A DNA stretch of 32,435 nt from Lysobacteraceae bacterium PS02065 (GTDB lineage: Bacteria; Pseudomonadota; Gammaproteobacteria; Xanthomonadales; Rhodanobacteraceae), in the NCBI GenBank assembly GCA_029959555.1, contig JASCPI010000053.1:1-32435 (forward strand), given 5' to 3'. The first letter of the stretch is position 1, and each line of letters begins with the position of its first letter. This document shows, one piece after another, positions 25,316-32,435 of the stretch. A program made the translations under genes and the position numbers. The notes under the pieces are model-generated. The model did not search any database and was not told where the DNA came from. It was given only the letters and a program-made list of their open reading frames with translations.

Positions 25316-28027
25316 TCAACCGCGACGCATGCGCCTGAGACCCGCGAACGCGAGCAGCATCGCGAGCATGCCGAGCGCGAGGCGTGCATCGACCGGCAGG
25401 GCCACCGCGTCGCCGGGACCTTGCGGCTCGACCGGCACGAGCGTCGTGATCGTGTCCGTGTTGTTGTCGAGGTCCGGATCTGGAACGCTCGGCGAGCCGA
25501 TCGTCGCGGTGTTGGTGATCGTGCCGGCGAAACCGTCGAGCACCGTGTACGTCACGGTGATCGTGTGCGTGTCGCCGACACCGAGCGCGCCGAGCGTGCA
25601 CGGGAAGCCCGACGTGCACGGTGCGGTCGCCGACACGAAGGCGAGCCCTGCCGGCAGCGGATCGGCGAGCACGGCGTCGGGCACGGCATCGGGGCCGAGG
25701 TTCGACGCGACGAGCGTGTAGGTCACGGTCGCGCCGGCGGTCGCCTGGGCCGGGCCACTCTTCACGACGGCGAGGTCCGCGCTCGGCGTGCCGACCGGCG
25801 TGACGACCGTCGTCGCCGTGCTGCGGTTGTTAGACGGATCCGCATCGGGCGTCGCGCTCGACACCTCGGCGATATTGATGACGCTGCCCTCGCCGGCCGT
25901 GACCGTGAAGGTCGCACTCAGCGTGGTGGATGCACCCGCGACGAGCGTTCCCAGCGTGCACGGAAAGCCACCTGCACACGGTGCCGTCGCCGAGACGAAC
26001 ACGAGACCGGCAGGCGTCGGATCGGCGAGCACGACACCGGCGGCGTCGCTCGGTCCGGCGTTCGCGACGACGAGCGTGTAGGTCACGTCGTCGCCGCTCT
26101 GCGCCGTCGCCGGGCCCGTCTTGACCACCGACACGTCGGCGATCTCGCTGATCGTGTCGGTGTCGCTCGCGCTGTTGTTGCTGAGGTCCGGATCACCCGG
26201 AACGTCGTGCGGCGTGATCGTGACCGTGTTGGTCACGGTGCCGGTGGTCGCGGTGACGTTCGCCTGCACGGTGAAGGTCAGGGACGAGCCCGCGGGGAAC
26301 GACGGGATCGCGGTGCCGCCCTGCAACGTGACGACGGAGAGGCCCGGCGGACACGTCGCCGCGCCGGTGGTCGGCACGCAGCTGACGGCGGTCTTGGCGA
26401 GGCCCGGAGCGACGGGATCGGTGATTGTCGCACCGTCGGCTGCCGACGGCCCCAGGTTCGAGGCGACGATCGTGTACGTCGTCGTGTCGCCCGGTGCGAG
26501 CGCGGTCGTGCCGTTGTCCTTGGTCACGGCGAGATCGGCGACCGGGAAGCCTACCGGCGTCGGAGACGCCGTGTCACCGTTCGCCGTCGACGGCAGCGCC
26601 GCGGTGTTCGTCGAGGTGTCGCCGGCGAGCACGCCGGGCGGCGGCACGGGCAGGCCGCCAGGGAACGTGTAGCCCGGATTCGGTCCCGTGCCGAGTACGC
26701 TCGCGTACGCGGTATTGAGCTGCGGCGAGGTCGGCACATCGGCGATGGCGGCGTAGGCGACGCGCACGGTCAGCGTGATCGTGCAGGTCGCGCCGGCGAC
26801 GAGCGTGTCGGTTCCGCCGAGCAGGCTCGTGATGGCCGTGCCGTCGAACGCGGCGTTCGCGGTGCATGTGCCTGCGGTGACGCTCGGCCCTGCAACGATC
26901 GACAGCGTCGGCGCTCCCGTCGCGAAGGTCTGTGCGAGGTTGTCGGTCACCTGCACGTTCGGTGCGGCGACACTGCCGAGATTGCCGACACGCAGCGTGT
27001 ACGGCACGTCGAACGTCGTCGCCGTCACCGGCACGACCGCGCCCGCGGCCTTGACCACGTCGATCGTGTTCGGCGTGAACGCACAGGTCGCGCCGTCGCT
27101 GGACTGCGCCGAACTCGCACCGCTGACCGAGACGACCGCGCCGGTCGCGAGATCGACCGTGTAGAAGCCGCCGCTCGCGTTGGCGCTGTTGTCGTAGGCG
27201 TAGAACGCGCCGGTCGAATCGATGAAGACCGAACCGAACGTGGTCGCCGGCAGCGTCGTCGCGATGCGCGAGATCGCGACGCTGGGCGCCGTGCCGGACG
27301 GATTGCTGATCGCGAGACGGTACAGGTACACCGTGGTCGGCTCGCCCGTGCGCACGCCGTACATGACGGTCAGCGACGGCGTGCTCTCGGCGGGATTGAC
27401 CGCAATGTCGCCGATCTGGAACGCCGTGACACCGGCGTAACCGGGAGGCGGACTCGCATCTGCCGCGGACGTCACCGCCGTCGCGACCGGCGTGGGCGCA
27501 GCGCCCGTGATGCCGGTGATGCGGTACAGCGGACCGGTGCCGCCGCGCGAGGCGAAGTAGTTGCCGGCCGCGTCGATGTCGGCGCCGTCGAACGCGGCCG
27601 ATGCCGGCAGGCCCGATACGAGGATGCCGTAGCCGGCCGCTGCGCCGTTGAGATCGACCGGGCCCGCCGTGTCGAAGCGGTACAGCGCGACCGTCGCATT
27701 GGTCGGGTTGCGCAGGCCGTAGATGTGGTCGTCGACCGGGTTGTAGCCGACGCCGTTGATCGGCTCGTTCGCGACGAACGTGCCGAGATCGAAGATCGGG
27801 ACCGACGTGTACGGCGAGGCACTGCGGTCGATACGGAACAGCGTCGACGCCGCGTTGTTGATGCGGCGGAACTGGTAGAACTCGCCGTCGCAGGCGAACG
27901 GCTGTGCGTGGGCGAGCGGTGCGGCGCATGCCGCGGCGAGCGCGAGGGCTGCAGCGCGACGTGCGAGACGCGAGCTGCGCGCAGGCGCGGGGAAGGTCGA
28001 AGCCGGGGCTTCGCTGGAGTCGATCAT
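25316..28027 (-). CDS. Exported DUF11-repeat surface protein with IPTL-CTERM-like tail
   Basis: A 903-residue protein. A signal peptide (LARRAAALALAAACAAPLAHA) is followed by a propeller-like N-terminal half (FYQFRRINNAASTLFRID, INGVGYNPVDDHIYGLR; DUF6923-like). At least four DUF11 beta-sandwich repeats follow, starting IDVVKAAGA, DLAVTKDNG, DVSVVKTGP and DLAVVKSGP, with YTLVASNLGP cores. The tail is LPVDARLALGMLAMLLAFAGL then RRMRR: motif, hydrophobic helix, basic cluster. That is the layout of IPTL/PEP-CTERM sorting signals, with the tetrapeptide drifted to LPVD. It is probably exported, cut and attached by an exosortase-type enzyme, or held in the inner membrane. GTG at 28039 lies right against the AGGGA, so ATG at 28027 (MIDSSE) is preferred. 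Confidence 0.83.
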   Translation of the reverse strand: MIDSSEAPASTFPAPARSSRLARRAAALALAAACAAPLAHAQPFACDGEFYQFRRINNAASTLFRIDRSASPYTSVPIFDLGTFVANEPINGVGYNPVDDHIYGLRNPTNATVALYRFDTAGPVDLNGAAAGYGILVSGLPASAAFDGADIDAAGNYFASRGGTGPLYRITGITGAAPTPVATAVTSAADASPPPGYAGVTAFQIGDIAVNPAESTPSLTVMYGVRTGEPTTVYLYRLAISNPSGTAPSVAISRIATTLPATTFGSVFIDSTGAFYAYDNSANASGGFYTVDLATGAVVSVSGASSAQSSDGATCAFTPNTIDVVKAAGAVVPVTATTFDVPYTLRVGNLGSVAAPNVQVTDNLAQTFATGAPTLSIVAGPSVTAGTCTANAAFDGTAITSLLGGTDTLVAGATCTITLTVRVAYAAIADVPTSPQLNTAYASVLGTGPNPGYTFPGGLPVPPPGVLAGDTSTNTAALPSTANGDTASPTPVGFPVADLAVTKDNGTTALAPGDTTTYTIVASNLGPSAADGATITDPVAPGLAKTAVSCVPTTGAATCPPGLSVVTLQGGTAIPSFPAGSSLTFTVQANVTATTGTVTNTVTITPHDVPGDPDLSNNSASDTDTISEIADVSVVKTGPATAQSGDDVTYTLVVANAGPSDAAGVVLADPTPAGLVFVSATAPCAGGFPCTLGTLVAGASTTLSATFTVTAGEGSVINIAEVSSATPDADPSNNRSTATTVVTPVGTPSADLAVVKSGPAQATAGATVTYTLVASNLGPDAVPDAVLADPLPAGLAFVSATAPCTSGFPCTLGALGVGDTHTITVTYTVLDGFAGTITNTATIGSPSVPDPDLDNNTDTITTLVPVEPQGPGDAVALPVDARLALGMLAMLLAFAGLRRMRRG

Positions 28028-28068
28028 CGGTGGTGCCACTCCCTGGGTCGTGTCGAGGTCGCGCGGGC

Positions 28069-28107
28069 GACGACACGCCCCGCGGAGGCCTCGGCCTCCG
28101 TGTCGTC
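28069..28107 (-). promoter_or_regulatory. Nested stem-loop in the leader of the DUF11 gene
   Basis: An outer stem GACGACAC/GTGTCGTC (28069-28076 and 28100-28107) encloses an inner GGAGGCC/GGCCTCC stem (28084-28090 and 28093-28099). It lies about 40 nt before the start codon and leaves the ribosome binding site free. It may be a leader structure, an mRNA stabiliser or a protein-binding palindrome. Confidence 0.4.
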
Positions 28108-28160
28108 CTCATCTCCCGAGCGGATGCGACCATGCACGAATAACGTGCGCGCGTGGCGCG

Positions 28161-28182
28161 TGCACGGTCGCTCAACCGTGCA
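28161..28182 (-). terminator. Hairpin after the double hydrolase gene
   Basis: TGCACGGT at 28161-28168 pairs perfectly with ACCGTGCA at 28175-28182 across a 6-nt loop, 22 nt past the hydrolase stop. There is no T-run downstream, so it is a probable but weak terminator before the DUF11 promoter. Confidence 0.55.
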
Positions 28183-28203
28183 TCGTTGCAATTCTTGACG
28201 CGA

Positions 28204-29976
28204 TCAGGCGGCCCGTTGCGCCGCGACCGAAGTGGCATCCGCACCGAGAAGTCGATCGATGATCGATGCGACGAGCGCATCCTGCGCGGCGCGCGGCGTG
28301 AACGTATGGTCGGCGCCATCGAACACGTGCACGCCGATCGCATCGCGAGCGACGAGCACCTTCACGGCGCGCCCTCCCTGCTCGAACAGCAGCTCATGGC
28401 CCGGATCGCCCTCGGCGAACAGGAAGTCCACGCGCGTGTTGCGTCGCACGAGCATGCGCAGCCCTCGCGCGAGATCGTGGCGCATCGGCACGTGCAGCAC
28501 GCGCAACACGCCGACGCCGCGCGCACGCGCCACCATCGCGGCGCGCCGCGCGACCACGCGCAACGCGGCCGCGACATCGACACGCCCGCGCAGCAGCTTG
28601 CGCCAGCCGGTCCACGAGCGCAGCGAGGCACGGTAGCGCGCGGCCTCGCCGATCACGCGAGCCGTCGGCAACGGTGGCGGCATGCCCGCGACGGGACGGA
28701 ACGTGAGCGGGTTGATCGCGATCACGGCATCCGTGGCCACCCCGTCGATCGACGCCTGCAACGCGTGGTACGCACCGGCGCAGACGCCCGCGACGGTGAC
28801 ACGCGGTGCGCCGTGTGCACGCGCGAACGCGACCGCAGCGGCGACATCCTCGATCGCCGCAGCGGCCGGATAGACGGTGCCGAACGGGATGCCGGGCGCG
28901 GGTGGACTGTCGCCGAGGCCACGCAGATCGAGACGCAGCACGAGCACGCCGCGTGCGGCGAGCGCGCGGGCGAGGCGCACGTGCAGGCGGTTCGGTCCGA
29001 TGCGCGGCGTCGCACCGGCATTCAGCAGCACGAGCGCAGCACGAGGTATGCCGGCCGGCAGCGTCACGATGCCGAGTGCCCCGGAAGCAAGCGTCAACGG
29101 CTGCTCGCGTACGCCGTCGCCGACAGCCGCCGGATCGTCGATGTCTGGTGTCATGCACGGCGTGTCGGCGTCACGCGAGGACATCGTCGAGCGCGCGAAC
29201 GCGACGACCGTCTCGACGAGCACCTGCGGCACCGTCGAGCGATGCGGATCGAGCATCATCTCGGTGTAACCGTCGAACACGCGCTGCTCGACGTGCGCAC
29301 CGAGTACGCCGAGTTGCACCGGCCAGGCGGTCGATGCCGGCAGGTCCGCGCGTTCGAGCACGAGCACCTCGGGCGCCGGCGCGGGGGCCGGCAGCGCGAC
29401 GAGATCGAGGCGCTCGAGCGACGCGTGCGTGTCGGGCGTGATCGCGAAACCGAGGAGTTCGTCGAGCGGCTCGCCGTCACGCGGCGCGGCGAGCGGCAGG
29501 CCGAGTGCGCGCTGCAGCATGCGTGCCTCGCGCAGGAAGCGCCTGCCCTGCACGACCGGCGCGATCGCGACGAGGCCGACGACGTCGTCGCGCGAGCGTG
29601 CCGCGAGCACGGCCCAGGCCGTGCCGAGCCGCAGCCCTGCGACCACGAGACGTGTCGCGCCTTCCTCGCGCGCGCGATCGCAGGCCTTGCCGACACTCGC
29701 GACCCAGGCGTCGACGCGCGCATCGTCGAGATCGTCACCGCCGCTGTCGCCCGTGCCGTCGGGATCGACCCGCAACGCGAGCACACCCGACTCGGCAGCC
29801 ACCTCGGCGAGCCGGCGCAACGTGCGGTGCGCGCAGATCGCCTCGTAGCCGAACGGTGGCACGATCACGATCGCGGTGTCGCCCGCGACGGCGGGCCTGT
29901 GCAGCCACGCGAACGTCGCGCGCGAATCCGCACCGAGCCACACCGGCTGCGCATCGGGAACCGTGGCGGTGCTCAC
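28204..29976 (-). CDS. Double alpha/beta-hydrolase with atypical nucleophile elbows
   Basis: 590 residues forming two alpha/beta-hydrolase domains. Domain 1 (about 1-265): VPPFGYEAICAHR, oxyanion-side DPDGTGDSGG, and the elbow AGLRLGT, where the usual Ser is Arg116; a His remains in DPHRS. Domain 2 (about 295-580): LNAGATPRIGPNR, DLRGLGDS, and the elbow AGVCAGAY, giving Cys399, with D524 (AEGDPGH) and H557 (GADHTF) completing a Cys-His-Asp triad. Paired hydrolases occur at exosortase A loci (hydrolases 1 and 2); here the two domains are joined. Domain 2 may be a thioesterase or acyltransferase, possibly acting on carrier-bound acyl groups; domain 1 may be non-catalytic (inference). The GTG at 29976 overlaps the GH2 stop by 4 nt (GTGA). 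No signal peptide is seen, so it is cytoplasmic. Confidence 0.8.
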   Translation of the reverse strand: MSTATVPDAQPVWLGADSRATFAWLHRPAVAGDTAIVIVPPFGYEAICAHRTLRRLAEVAAESGVLALRVDPDGTGDSGGDDLDDARVDAWVASVGKACDRAREEGATRLVVAGLRLGTAWAVLAARSRDDVVGLVAIAPVVQGRRFLREARMLQRALGLPLAAPRDGEPLDELLGFAITPDTHASLERLDLVALPAPAPAPEVLVLERADLPASTAWPVQLGVLGAHVEQRVFDGYTEMMLDPHRSTVPQVLVETVVAFARSTMSSRDADTPCMTPDIDDPAAVGDGVREQPLTLASGALGIVTLPAGIPRAALVLLNAGATPRIGPNRLHVRLARALAARGVLVLRLDLRGLGDSPPAPGIPFGTVYPAAAAIEDVAAAVAFARAHGAPRVTVAGVCAGAYHALQASIDGVATDAVIAINPLTFRPVAGMPPPLPTARVIGEAARYRASLRSWTGWRKLLRGRVDVAAALRVVARRAAMVARARGVGVLRVLHVPMRHDLARGLRMLVRRNTRVDFLFAEGDPGHELLFEQGGRAVKVLVARDAIGVHVFDGADHTFTPRAAQDALVASIIDRLLGADATSVAAQRAA

Positions 29977-32432
29977 GCGAGCGTGAACCGGGTGCGCGTG
30001 CGCGCGTTGAGCGCCGAGGCCACGCCGCGCAACGGTGTCGCAACCGCGCCTGCGACGGCACGCAACACGATCTCGCGCGACTGTCCCGGCGCGAGATGGA
30101 AGCCGTCGTCGGACGGCACGTGGCCGGGCACCTCGAGCATCACGGACTGCGCGAACGTACGCGCGGACACGACGAGCACGATCTCGTCGTCGCGGCGACG
30201 CGCCTCGACCTCGAGGCCGACGTCGTCGCGCGCCGCGAACCCCATGCCGTCCGGGAATGCGAACGTGTCGGAGAGCAGCGCATCGTCACGCACGAGCGCG
30301 ACGTGCACGACGTCGGCGACAGGAGGACCGAAGCGGTACACGTACGCGAGGTCGACGAAGGTATCGAACAGGGCTGCCGCGGCGAGCTCGATCGACGCAT
30401 GCGGCGGCACCTCGACGTCGGTGCCGGCACGTCCCGCAACGATGCCGCCGTCGCGATACAACGTGATGGCCACGCGTGCACGCAGCGGTTCCGGGCGATC
30501 GTTGTGTACGTGGATCGCGAGACCGTCGAGTCCTTCGTCGGTGACGGTCGAGGCGACCGGCGCGAGCACGCGCCGCAGCGCATGCAGGCAGGCCTTGGGA
30601 CGACCCAGCGCGTCGACGAGACCCCAGCCGGCGCCGGGCCAGAGATCGTGCAGGAACCAGACGAGCGCGCCTTGCGTGCGTGAGCGCGCACGACGCCACT
30701 CGGCGAACGTGCGTGCCATGACCTCGCCCGTCGCGGCGCGACCGAGCGCGAGGTAGCGCTCGTGGTCGCGCGCGCGCAACGCCGCTGCATCGACACCGTA
30801 CAGCGCCTCGACATAGTGGTCGCGCACGTCGTCGAAATCCCAGCCCGCACCGAGGTCGCGCGGCACGCGCGCGGTCCAGCGCGGATCGGGCGCGCGCACC
30901 GCACCGCCCGCGGGAAGCGCATCATCGGCCGGCACGTTCGCGAACGCGAGGCACTCGCTCGCGAACGCGGGCGCGCCTCGGCGCGCATCATCCAGATCGC
31001 GTCGGTAGGCACCGACGCCGTAGTACGAGGTGACACCGTCGGAAGCCTGCGGGAACGCGCCGCCGTGCGTGCTCGACGGCACGTAGACGTGACCGCGCGC
31101 GATCACGGGAAGCGCGAGATACTCGTGGAACAGCGCCGGCGTCCACGCCTCGCGCGGTGCGCCGGACATCGCCGCCTGCTGGGCCACCTCGCTGTTGCCG
31201 CAGACGATCGCGACGCTCGGGCGTGCCTGCAGGCGGTCGAGCAGCTGGCGCGTCTCGCGGCGCGCCTCCTCGACGAAGGCCTCGTCGTCGGGGTAGTCGA
31301 TGTTCGCGAACATGAGGTCCTGCCAGAGCAGGATGCCGTGACGGTCGAGCGCGTCGTGGAACGCATCGTTCTCGTACACGGTCGCGCCCGACACGCGCAG
31401 CATGTTGAAGTCGGCGTCGCGCACACGGCGCACGGCCGCGTCGATGGCCTCGTCCGAGGCATCGAGCGTGACCACGTCGAGCGGCGTCCAGCACGCGCCG
31501 CGGCAGAACACCGGCACGTCGTTGACGCGCAGCGCGAAGCCGCCGTCGCTGCGGTCGACCGTGATCGCGCGGAAACCCGTCGCACCGAGCTCGAGGCGCT
31601 CGTCGACGCCGTCGCGCACGGCCTCGACATGCAGGTCGTACAGCGCGGGCTCGCCGTGCGTGTGCGGCCACCAGCGTTCGACGCCGGCGATGCGGGCCTC
31701 GCCGCGCCAGGTCGTGCCGTCCGACTGGAGCTCGACCGCGCTGCGGCGATCGCCACGCGTCACGACGAGCGTGGCCCGCGTGGTACCCGCGGCGAGGGCG
31801 AGCGCGACATCGACGATGCCGTCGACATCCTCGAGGCGCGCCTCGACGTGCACGCCACCGGCGCGACCCTCTACCGGTTCGAGCCAGACCTCGCGCCACG
31901 GTCCGACCGCGGGACACGGTGGCGACCATCCCGGTGTGCGCCCGAGCAGGCTCGTGCGGAACGCGCGCAGGTTCTGCTCGACCAGCATCGGCACGCGCCA
32001 GCGCGGGCGCGGGCGGCGCTGTGCCAGTTCCGGCGCGAGTGCGCGGCAACGCACGAGCAGCTCGTGCGCACCGTCGAGATCGAGCTCGATCTCGTGGGCG
32101 AGGAACATGTTGGCGCTCGACAGCAGCGGCTCGCCGTCGAGCCATGCCTCGGCCAGCGTCGCGAGGCCGTCGAAACCGAGCACGAAGCGTCCATGCGAGA
32201 CCGGCAGGCGCACGCGCCACCACGCGTCATGCGCATCGAACGCGAGCGGCGTCTCCCACGACCAGCGCCCCGCTTCACGCAGCGCGCCCGCGGCGGTGCC
32301 GGGTACCTGCGCGGGTAGCCAGTCGAGGGCGTCGATCGCCTCGCGCGGCGTGCCGGCCGGTGCGAGCGCGAACGTCCAGCCGTCGCGCAACGGCGCGCGG
32401 CGGGCGGCGGCGACGGCGCGCCCGGCGCTCAC
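29973..32432 (-). CDS. Glycoside hydrolase family 2, beta-mannosidase-like
   Basis: 819 residues visible. The N-terminal sugar-binding/jelly-roll domain (LRDGWTFALAPAG, VPGTAAGALREAG, WWRVRLPV), the immunoglobulin-like domain and the TIM barrel are in GH2 order. The barrel has FNMLRVSGATVYEN, GILLWQDLMFANIDYP and VAIVCGNSEV, where E415 is the acid/base (relatives usually read GNNE). E492 in AFASECLAF fits the nucleophile. Both glutamates are present, so hydrolysis of a beta-mannoside or similar linkage is likely. No signal peptide is seen, suggesting cytoplasmic action on oligosaccharides or lipid-linked intermediates. The GTG at 32432 lies 3 nt from the window end, so the true start may be further out. 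A TGA inside that GTGA could be the stop of an overlapping upstream gene. Confidence 0.85.
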   Translation of the reverse strand: MSAGRAVAAARRAPLRDGWTFALAPAGTPREAIDALDWLPAQVPGTAAGALREAGRWSWETPLAFDAHDAWWRVRLPVSHGRFVLGFDGLATLAEAWLDGEPLLSSANMFLAHEIELDLDGAHELLVRCRALAPELAQRRPRPRWRVPMLVEQNLRAFRTSLLGRTPGWSPPCPAVGPWREVWLEPVEGRAGGVHVEARLEDVDGIVDVALALAAGTTRATLVVTRGDRRSAVELQSDGTTWRGEARIAGVERWWPHTHGEPALYDLHVEAVRDGVDERLELGATGFRAITVDRSDGGFALRVNDVPVFCRGACWTPLDVVTLDASDEAIDAAVRRVRDADFNMLRVSGATVYENDAFHDALDRHGILLWQDLMFANIDYPDDEAFVEEARRETRQLLDRLQARPSVAIVCGNSEVAQQAAMSGAPREAWTPALFHEYLALPVIARGHVYVPSSTHGGAFPQASDGVTSYYGVGAYRRDLDDARRGAPAFASECLAFANVPADDALPAGGAVRAPDPRWTARVPRDLGAGWDFDDVRDHYVEALYGVDAAALRARDHERYLALGRAATGEVMARTFAEWRRARSRTQGALVWFLHDLWPGAGWGLVDALGRPKACLHALRRVLAPVASTVTDEGLDGLAIHVHNDRPEPLRARVAITLYRDGGIVAGRAGTDVEVPPHASIELAAAALFDTFVDLAYVYRFGPPVADVVHVALVRDDALLSDTFAFPDGMGFAARDDVGLEVEARRRDDEIVLVVSARTFAQSVMLEVPGHVPSDDGFHLAPGQSREIVLRAVAGAVATPLRGVASALNARTRTRFTLA

Positions 32433-32435
32433 TGC

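Noticed and set aside
24854..28198. A 1114-codon open frame on the plus strand opposite the DUF11 gene
   Set aside because: It is almost pure Arg/Asp/Ala/Gly low-complexity translation. The opposite strand has a signal peptide, DUF11 repeats and a sorting-like tail. High GC makes long antisense frames.
28153..30756. An 867-codon plus frame opposite the hydrolase and GH2 genes
   Set aside because: Arg/His-rich shadow; both minus-strand genes have clear family motifs and a GTGA junction.

Overview
The window is GC-rich, double-strand-dense bacterial DNA. The content is Gram-negative: a TonB-dependent receptor, exported envelope proteins, an exosortase-A-type accessory operon and LytS/LytTR signalling. 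It looks most like a gammaproteobacterium of the Lysobacterales/Xanthomonadales type. That placement is inference from gene content and the style of the TonB receptor; no rRNA or tRNA gene was seen to confirm it.

Layout. (1) 1-6.0 kb: the start of an exported parallel beta-helix protein (minus strand, cut by the window edge), then genes known from exosortase A / PEP-CTERM loci. These are a PLP-dependent decarboxylase (plus) facing a minus-strand operon of sugar-phosphate transferase, hexapeptide acyltransferase, acyl carrier protein and AMP-forming acyl-CoA ligase. The gene pairs transferase/acyltransferase and carrier/ligase overlap by 4 nt, and a perfect 13-bp hairpin separates the convergent sides. 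No exosortase gene is present. (2) 6.3-8.15 kb: glmS, intact. (3) 8.2-16.9 kb: an accessory insert just downstream of glmS, a classic integration neighbourhood. It holds an AT-rich patch, an IS3-family element (8575-9815) whose orfB has an in-frame TGA, and a three-gene overlapping operon of a DUF6361-type protein, a two-HxK phospholipase-D-like protein and a large SF2/SNF2-like helicase. This is the best candidate for an under-described defence system. (4) 16.9-22.1 kb: a small exported protein of unknown function, a broken fragment of a LytTR regulator, a TonB-dependent receptor with a coiled-coil N-terminal insert, and a membrane-anchored tandem OsmC-like protein in which only the second domain keeps both redox cysteines. 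(5) 22.1-24.9 kb: a minus-strand operon of a DUF2306 membrane protein, a LytS-type sensor kinase and a LytTR response regulator. Its ribosome binding site lies inside a predicted hairpin. (6) 25.0-28.0 kb: two tandem copies of a C-rich intergenic repeat and an exported protein with DUF11 repeats and a degenerate IPTL-CTERM-like tail. (7) 28.2 kb to the end: an operon of a GH2 beta-mannosidase-like enzyme and a double alpha/beta-hydrolase with unusual nucleophile elbows.

How the genes may work together. Regions 1, 6 and 7 point to exopolysaccharide and cell-surface protein biogenesis of the exosortase type. In region 4 the receptor and OsmC genes are 31 nt apart and likely one transcript. They converge on the LytTR regulator across a shared hairpin terminator, and a degraded copy of that regulator's 3' end lies just upstream of the receptor, so the receptor/OsmC pair is bracketed by two copies of the same sequence. 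Functions beyond family level are inferences.
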